Source: Rhodosorus marinus
Taxonomy: Eukaryota > Rhodophyta > Stylonematophyceae > Stylonematales > Stylonemataceae
Direction of reading: 5' to 3'
Assembly (NCBI GenBank): GCA_029953675.1
Contig: JAMWBK010000006.1
Location: 1,798,001-1,862,000 of the forward strand
DNA length: 64,000 nucleotides
Position numbers and translations under genes: made by a program. Positions 58,118 to 64,000 of the stretch are shown here, piece after piece (position 1 is the stretch's first letter; each line of letters opens with the position of its first letter). The notes beneath the pieces are model-generated. The model worked only from the letters and a program-made list of their open reading frames with translations, did not search any database and was not told the origin of the DNA.

Positions 58118-59743
58118 TATTCGCGATCAACGGGATCTTCCTTAGCTCCCCCCAAAAAAGCTTCCTTTCAAAGCCAAAAAAACAACCTCAGTCCCTCAGA
58201 ACAAGAGGACAAAACAGCCCTAAAGTGCCTTCAACTTCCTACGCCCTCTCCTCTCACTCCCCCCTCCCCCCGCTATGAAAGCTGAGGCTAAGCATGAAAC
58301 ACACCTTTTTAAGCAGAGTCCTAAGCACATAACGCAAACGGCTCGGAAATTGCAATAGGAGACCCACGTGAAAAAAAAGAAAGAAAAAAAGAGAGAGATT
58401 CACGATTTCCAATAATTTTTTCTTCGAGTTGATTGGATAATGAAAGATGCCAATTTTTTGACACTCGCTAGCGCCCCCAGTGTGTAAGCCAGCGAATGGG
58501 AGAGGCTGTGAGATTCCCGGCGGGAGCGATGGTCTCAAGAAAATCAATTTACATGAGGCATGTCATAATACCCTTCGAAAAAAAAAGCCGAACTCAGACT
58601 AGACATACTGAATATTTTCCTATTATATAGAACTTCATATTTCCAAACCCCATCCTCCCCCCGGTCCGCGTTGACACAAACTCGGCCAGCGTGAAATTGA
58701 TTTGGTATTGTCGTGTTTACAATAGGAAGTCCCAGATATGCAAAATTGATTATTATTATGAGAGTGGGACACCAGGAGGCATCTATCCTTTACCCCCCCT
58801 TAGAAGAACTTTATTTCCATGCGCTGCTTTTTTTTTTTTTTTTTCTTGTGTAATGACGTGATTGGTTGGTACTCGCATGTCCACTAATTTTCTAGTGCGT
58901 CGCTGGTTTCGATTTTGGTTCATGGCGAGATTGCCGTGAAGGGGCGTGGTCCATAACCCTAGTACCATTTTCAACCAGAAAATGATATTCTCGCCAATTC
59001 TGTAGGTCGGGGGAGGGGGGCATGATGGTAGAATGGCAGCAAACAATGCCTCTGATCTTCGATGTCTCCGTTTCTAGTTAATATGCCTGAACCAATTATG
59101 TGCAATGTATAGGAGCCGTAAACAGATTGAAAGCATTTCGTTGGTTCAAACCTTAACGGTATTGATAGAGAAAATTTGTTTTTAAAAACGCCTCGGTGAG
59201 TTCAAATGGATAAGTTTTAATTCGCGGTCGAGGTTTTTCTACAGCCAGTAAAAAGTCGTATACGTTGCAACCTTGGTAATATAAGAACATAATTGGATGA
59301 CCACCTTTGAAAAAGTCAGCCGATCCGTTTTTTTCATCCGTCCTACGATTTAAACACTAACGACCTTGAATATTAAAAAAATAAGCCTCACACGAACGGC
59401 AAATGAGATTCAAAGCTTTCAAAGAAGCCCACACTCCCTGAGTTCTTTTATCTCAAATAAAATCTAAGAAAATCGTTTTGTCAATCCGATCGGTGATCTT
59501 TTCCCCGGAGCGTAGGTTTCAATATAGATCACATTTTGCGGAAAAAAATCCTCACCCTCTTTCAATGCGTATCGACCCAAAAACCTCCAAAAAGTATAAA
59601 TAATTTTCCTCTTTGAGAATTTTTTTGGGGGGGTGAGGAGATCTCAAGCTTGATGGTACTTGTTTTCTAAATATTTGAAGAGATTTGTCGTCACCCATTT
59701 TGAAAGAAAAGTAATGAGATAGATATCTCATGACCCTTGATGC

Positions 59744-60307
59744 TCAAGGCTCAAGAGAAGGCTGAATTGCTTTTTGCAAAAAGTCTGTTTTACTTTCCAG
59801 CATGGTGGGGGGGTCGGATCGCTCAACGGGATTGCTTCGCGCCATTTTCGAAATTTTTTTTTCATCCGTTTTTTTTTCGGTTTGTTTAAAAGCTGCTGGT
59901 TTGTGCTGGATATGTATCTCGCCTGGCGGATGGCGACCTTTGAGCTTGTATCTTACCTGAAAGTTGGTTGCTGCCAAAGGGTTTTCAGTGAAGTTGTTCC
60001 CTATTGTCCAGATTGGTAGGTTTCGAGAAAGAGCCATCAAAAATGCAATGATCGCGACAACTGTATCGTAGTTTTGCTTGTGTAGATCAGGTTGGCTTTG
60101 GGTGCGGCAATAAAGGCTATGGAAGTAGAGTTTGGGTGTGTATCAACTAAAGAGAGCAGAATCGCTGTCGCCCGAACCAATACCTTCCCGTCCGGGATGT
60201 TTTTGGAGAATAGTTGGAGGCATCGTGTTGTCCACATGCAGAAGCTGCAACAGGACAACACAGTGATTTGGCCGACATCTCACGCTTTCAGAAACGAGCT
60301 TGTCCAT
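59744..60307 (-). CDS. Possible single-pass membrane protein (fragmentary model)
   Basis: Exon 60244-60184 contains an internal ATG (MPPTILQKHPGRE) and ends G|GTATTG. Joining to the acceptor TACGATACAG at about 60063 gives VVAIIAFLMALSRNLPIW, then TIGNNFTENPLAATNFQ before a good GTAAGA donor at 59956. Read-through instead gives a Lys-rich tail to a stop at 59744. A possible first exon 60307-60284 (MDKLVSES) would need a 39-nt intron. The hydrophobic exon and splice sites look real, but the ends of the gene are not settled and no family is recognised. Confidence 0.35.
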
Positions 60308-60346
60308 CACAAATATAGACGTTAAGAAAAGCTGGTCTCATAGTCG

Positions 60347-61116
60347 GGATAGTGGTTACAAACCTGTACGAATCTGAACCCGACTCGACGCCAAAACCTG
60401 ACCAACCTGACCCAATATCCAAGACCAGATACCCCACAACTACCATGGACTCACGGCCTAAACTGCAAGCGCCGCAGCCTGAGAAGGCATGCCATTGACA
60501 TCGGTAAGTTTCTCGACAAGCACGCACGCGCAAACTGGGTTCGGCTGGCTGACCCAGTCGAGGATTCAAAAGCGTACAAGATAAACCGCAGGGATGCCAA
60601 ACATGCAGTTCAGACCTCTAGAAATACGGTGGCGTTGGAAGGCACACCATAAAACTCAACGGAGAGGAAATGCGACTGCTCCCCATCGCGATGGTGAAGA
60701 AGGATTGAGAGTATCAATGCGCTTTCTGGGCTTCAAAGTTGGATGCCCACAGAAAGGCGTCTGCCTTGAATTTGGATTCATAAGCCAGGTGATGGCTGAG
60801 AGCAGTTCCGACGACGTCCTTAGACGCGTTCTACACCCCTTCATGTTATTCGTCATGGCAATCTGACCGCTACAGCCGTCTCTGTTCTATCCATTTATTT
60901 CCAATGCTCTCAAGCCCTTTCCGACCTTCTCTACTGGCTAAAAGGGAACCAAAGCTGCAAAACATCTGGTACGCTGAGAATCCCGGCCTTGAAAACAAGT
61001 TCTTCTCAGGACGTTTCGCCGACAACTCGTAAACGATCAATGGTTTCCGAGCAAGGAGCCCGCCAGCGGATACCGCGTGGACCGCAAAGAGTCCCTAAAT
61101 AGAGTTATCACCAAGG
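60347..61116 (+). pseudogene. Coding-like patch with frame breaks, possible decayed gene
   Basis: The plus strand shows an open frame without ATG up to 60652 (RRHAIDIGKFLDKHARANWV is typical). A shifted frame follows it (KLNGEEMRLLPIAMVKKD). Then come an ATG frame 60904-61032 (LQNIWYAENPGLENKFF...GRFADNS) and a further shifted frame to TAG at 61116 (VNDQWFPSKEPASGYRVDRK). Each piece looks protein-like in composition, but the stops between them are not removed by obvious introns. It might be a degenerate mobile or viral-type gene, or chance open frames. I assign no family. Confidence 0.25.
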
Positions 61117-61134
61117 AGTAGGGCAACTCTCTCA

Positions 61135-62298
61135 TCAATGAGGAGACCATTCTTGAGCTTTCACTGTCAGAGGTGGTTTGAGTATCAAATGCTGCGACCC
61201 TATCAGCTCAAGCTCTGCCATTGGGGCCATTCCTTGATTTCCGTGCTCGTACGTTCTGCTCAGAATTGCAGCTGTAGTGGAAAATGCATATTCACATGCT
61301 TCCATAAGCGGTCTCGGGTTAGATCCTGTCAAATGCGCCAGGACGACTGCAGCAGTGAGGTCACCGCTCCCTGTAAAATGAGCAGGAATCCTCTCTATCT
61401 CGAAGGTAAACCTGCGAAAAGGATTCGGTCATTCTGGTCAGGTCGGCCCGAGCAAGCACTGGAGATAGCAGGCTGTGAGCGAGTTTTCTTCATACATCTC
61501 TCGATCTTGGGTCTTGGAGACTCTGCTCGCGTAGGCCATGATGAACTGAGTCTCACTGCTTATTGATGAAGTAACGATTACAGTTTTCGGGCCCAACTTG
61601 TGAAGCTTCAGGCATGCTTCAAAAACCTCCTTTTTCGTCCTCGGTTCGGAGCCCCAAGACTCATCTTCTCCGGTAAGAACCTAAATTACAGAGAATCACC
61701 TTGGCCTCAATTGACAATCTCCTGGAGGACTCCCCTTTTTGCAAGAAGCTTACCCCGAGTTCGAACGCATTGGGGGTTATGATGTCAGCCTGGGGGAGAA
61801 CCTCCTCCCTATATACAGTCGCCAAACCCCGTTCCGTATAATAAACACCGTCGTCCCCAAGAACCGGGTCGCAAACAAAAATCAGGCCTGGATTGACCTT
61901 CACCAACGTCTGATGAACTTCCAAGAGCGTCCGGAGAAAAGACTCCGTGCCAACGTACCCGGTGAGCAAGTGACTGCTGCAAAGAGGTTTACATACCGGA
62001 GAACATGACAAGTTAGCAACATCAGAACATTTCATTCGTGATTACACGTCAGAGAGACCTACATGTGATGAAGCAGATCATTTGACTTCATTCCTTCTAT
62101 CAAGTCCAGCAGCTCTTCCCCGCTCAACTTCTGGCCAGTCCATCCTTGTCTATACCCCGTATGGTTGCTGAACTGGACGGAGTTTATGATATCTACTTCA
62201 AACCCAAGCAATTGCAGAGGGAATACAGCAGACTTATTCCCAACATACCCTGACACGACGCTACTTTGAATCGATAAAACTCTCCCATTGACCCCCAT
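61135..62298 (-). CDS. Pyridoxal kinase
   Basis: Four exons, 62298-62063, 61976-61754, 61680-61496 and 61411-61135 (306 aa, exact sum; human PDXK 312). Motifs follow PDXK in order: [80 protein letters not shown] and [10 protein letters not shown], where the Asp of GSGD is the catalytic base. It phosphorylates pyridoxal, pyridoxamine and pyridoxine with ATP in the vitamin B6 salvage pathway, normally in the cytosol. The acceptor of exon 2 is a NAGNAG (GCAGCAG), so one residue may vary. An ATG at 62298 starts directly before the first core strand, as expected. Confidence 0.96.
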
Positions 62299-63757
62299 AC
62301 CCGGTCCCGGAACCAACAAAGGTCCGACGAACACCGGACCCCAAAAAAATCACAAAAACGCAAACCAAAGAATCCAAGCTCACCATGCAATGTCAGTCAC
62401 GGAACTATTTCAGCTCGAGTTCTTCCCTTCACTTGCAATAATTAAATACCGGCTCCACCTCCCTTCCGTTTCTTCCCTGCATCTCAACCAGAAGGACCAG
62501 AAGCAAAGCGCAAGCGTCTCCTTCGTCGTTTTCATCTCCTTCCCCAAGCAAGCCATACATTTTCTCTTGTGTTTTAAGATTTTAGACCATTCCTATACAT
62601 GTTTCCTATTGAAAACAAAACTATTATACCCTTAAGCCAATAATATATTTTTAGGGGTTTACTTCTATCCAATACTTTCTATCTATAGAGTTGAAGAGTA
62701 TTTTTAATCGAATTAGTGTCTTCAGAGTGAGGAGACGCAAAAAAATGTTGTAATGACGAGAAAGTATTTTTGGGTGCGCGGTTTGGGGTGAACGTACACT
62801 TTAGCACTGCAACCAACTGGGAAACAAACATTTCTTCCTGCTTTTGTGGTGGGTTGGAATGACGATCTATTTGAGTAAGGAGAGCTCTACCTGGAATTGA
62901 AAGGGTCAGTGAGGAGTGCAAGCCGGATGCAAAGGAGAGGTTTCCAAGTGGAATCGTGGATGCGTTTGCAGTTGCGCACTGCCGGGACGGGTTCAGAGCC
63001 TGTGCACAGTCGGAACATATTGAACTTTCCTACTAACTATGAGTGATTTCCCTGTACAACAATCGTCTTTTATTTAGTGGGTGAAGCGGTAATCTTAAAG
63101 CAAAAAACGGCCACAAACGGTAGCTCCCTGTCAAATGGGAATGCCGACCCCAGCAGTGGACTAAACGAACACATGTCGAGAGGGTATTCATTATTTCCGA
63201 CAAGCTGGACGACGATGAACTGGAAAATTGTCTGAATCAATTCCTGAGGGTTGTCGTTCAACCTGTCCGGCACGCCCTATTTCACTTCCATGCCCATCGT
63301 CAGTCATTCGCACCATCCTACATTTTACTAAATTGTTTTAGAAAATAATCCTCCATATCCATCTAGTTATTACCTTAATTGTATATATCATCCTCCGCCC
63401 TAATTGGACACATTCCTCGTGTAACTATTACTAAAATTTAAGAGCAGCTAAAACAAGCCAATTTTTTCCGCAACTGAGTATTCCGGTTGTTTTTACTTAG
63501 ATCTAGTATTTTCACTCTTCCTATTTCTATATTAAAAGTAAGTAATCCTTATGGGACCTTTTTAAGGCTTGAATTCTTATTTATGACATATCGCTCCCTA
63601 GACTACCTAAATAAAATATAGTTTCGTTGCTTCGATTGAAAAAGTACCTATTTTCATTAGGAGGTTGGCTTGCTGGCAATGGTGAGGTCCGGAGGAGCGC
63701 CAGACAACCTTTTAGGACCTTCAGCTAGTCGATGATTAAAAAAGCTTAGTAGCTGTC
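62299..63757. other. Intergenic region between divergent genes
   Basis: This holds promoters of pyridoxal kinase (minus) and the TPR gene (plus). A minus-strand open frame 63279-63070 (after an acceptor-like GTGAAATAG; NDNPQELIQTIFQFIVVQLV, ending SPTK) looks protein-like but has no ATG and no clear partner exon. 63280-63660 is AT-rich. Confidence 0.4.
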
Positions 63758-64000
63758 ATGCCTGAAGAACTCATCGAAAAGCCGTGTGAGGTAGGATCTG
63801 ACTCTCGATCACTAGTGGACGGAGGGGTTCCCTGGGTCCAGGAACGATGCGAAGGGACTGACGAAGCGCATGGCAAATTGAACGTTTTTGTGCCTTCCAG
63901 GATTTTTTCGAGACTGCTTTTCAGCGAAAAGAAGCGGGCAATCGTCTTATGAATGAGAAGAACCCACAGGCAGCTCTTCTCGAGTACATCACTGCGGTGT
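63758..64000 (+). CDS. TPR-domain protein, N-terminal part only
   Basis: Exon 1 63758-63790 (MPEELIEKPCE) ends with GTAGGA. A 134-nt intron closes with GACTGCTTTTCAG, and exon 2 starts at 63925 and runs off the window. Exon 2 begins RKEAGNRLMNEKNPQAALLE and continues YITAV, a canonical first TPR helix pair (K-E-x-G-N-x-L ... A-L-x-x-Y-x-x-A). This is the form seen in SGT, TTC1, FKBP-type and Hsp70/Hsp90 co-chaperones. The identity of the full protein cannot be told from this fragment. Confidence 0.8.

Larger units (their letters stand above)
58118..61134. other. Gene-poor region with one membrane-protein candidate and a decayed coding patch
   Basis: 58250-59700 is low complexity with T, A, C and G runs (e.g. 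58828-58844). A candidate membrane exon set lies at 59744-60307 and a coding-like but broken plus-strand patch at 60347-61116; both are listed separately. Confidence 0.45.

Noticed and set aside
1-64000. Operons, CRISPR arrays, prophage, integrons or bacterial insertion sequences
   Set aside because: Genes are intron-bearing and separately spaced. No regularly spaced repeats, transposase motifs or terminal inverted repeats with target duplications were seen.

Overview
The window is nuclear DNA from a photosynthetic eukaryote, most likely a unicellular red alga (inferred, not proven). The evidence is: about 65 short GT-AG introns across 22 gene models, mostly 60-160 nt; eukaryote-only genes (clathrin heavy chain, UTP13, R2R3 MYB, KDEL-tailed disulfide isomerase, RING/UBX proteins); and several probable plastid precursors whose leaders carry an early Phe (MAFVG...). 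There are no rRNA or tRNA genes, CRISPR arrays or recognisable intact transposons. Gene starts were chosen from ATGs followed by reading-frame-consistent splice sites. Nearly every multi-exon model below sums to a whole number of codons, which supports the exon joins.

Layout. 1-5.5 kb: clathrin heavy chain (minus), running off the left edge a few residues before its stop. 7-12 kb: a RsfS/Iojap ribosome-silencing factor, a small DUF202/VTC1-like membrane protein and a class I glutamine amidotransferase (all minus). 13-18 kb: a small unknown gene, a Gemin5-like WD40 protein and a probable mitochondrial protein (minus). 18.5-22.5 kb (plus): an ER disulfide isomerase ending KDEL and a CCR4/EEP-type nuclease. 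22.8-28.6 kb (minus): a large Gln-rich protein of unknown function and a DUF1475-like membrane protein. 30-36 kb (plus): a ChuX/HutX-like plastid protein and an R2R3 MYB factor, separated by about 4 kb of low-complexity DNA. 36.4-44.3 kb (minus): a RanBP2-ZnF/UBX/RING protein and the U3 processome WD40 protein UTP13. 45.9-52.7 kb (minus): a complex I NDUFA1-like subunit, a Ste20-type kinase fused to a degenerate second kinase C-lobe, and ribosomal protein uL16m. 53.4-62.3 kb: a possible small plus-strand gene, a PA-TM-RING ubiquitin ligase, a small plastid-type precursor, a possible small membrane protein and pyridoxal kinase. The right edge cuts a TPR-protein gene.

The genes are ordinary housekeeping neighbours rather than one pathway. 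Shared themes are organelle biogenesis (RsfS, uL16m, NDUFA1-like), the secretory/endocytic system (clathrin, PDI, PA-TM-RING), ubiquitin ligases, and three WD40 or RNA-related proteins. Genes are separate transcription units with no operon logic, and most lie on the minus strand.

The most unusual items are the kinase plus C-lobe-only pseudokinase protein, the RanBP2-UBX-RING architecture, a Gemin5 relative reduced to its WD40 half, three stop-free introns of length 3n hidden inside long ORFs, introns as short as 36-46 nt, and strong hairpins 170-275 bp downstream of three or four stop codons. I did not find a clear new multi-gene system.
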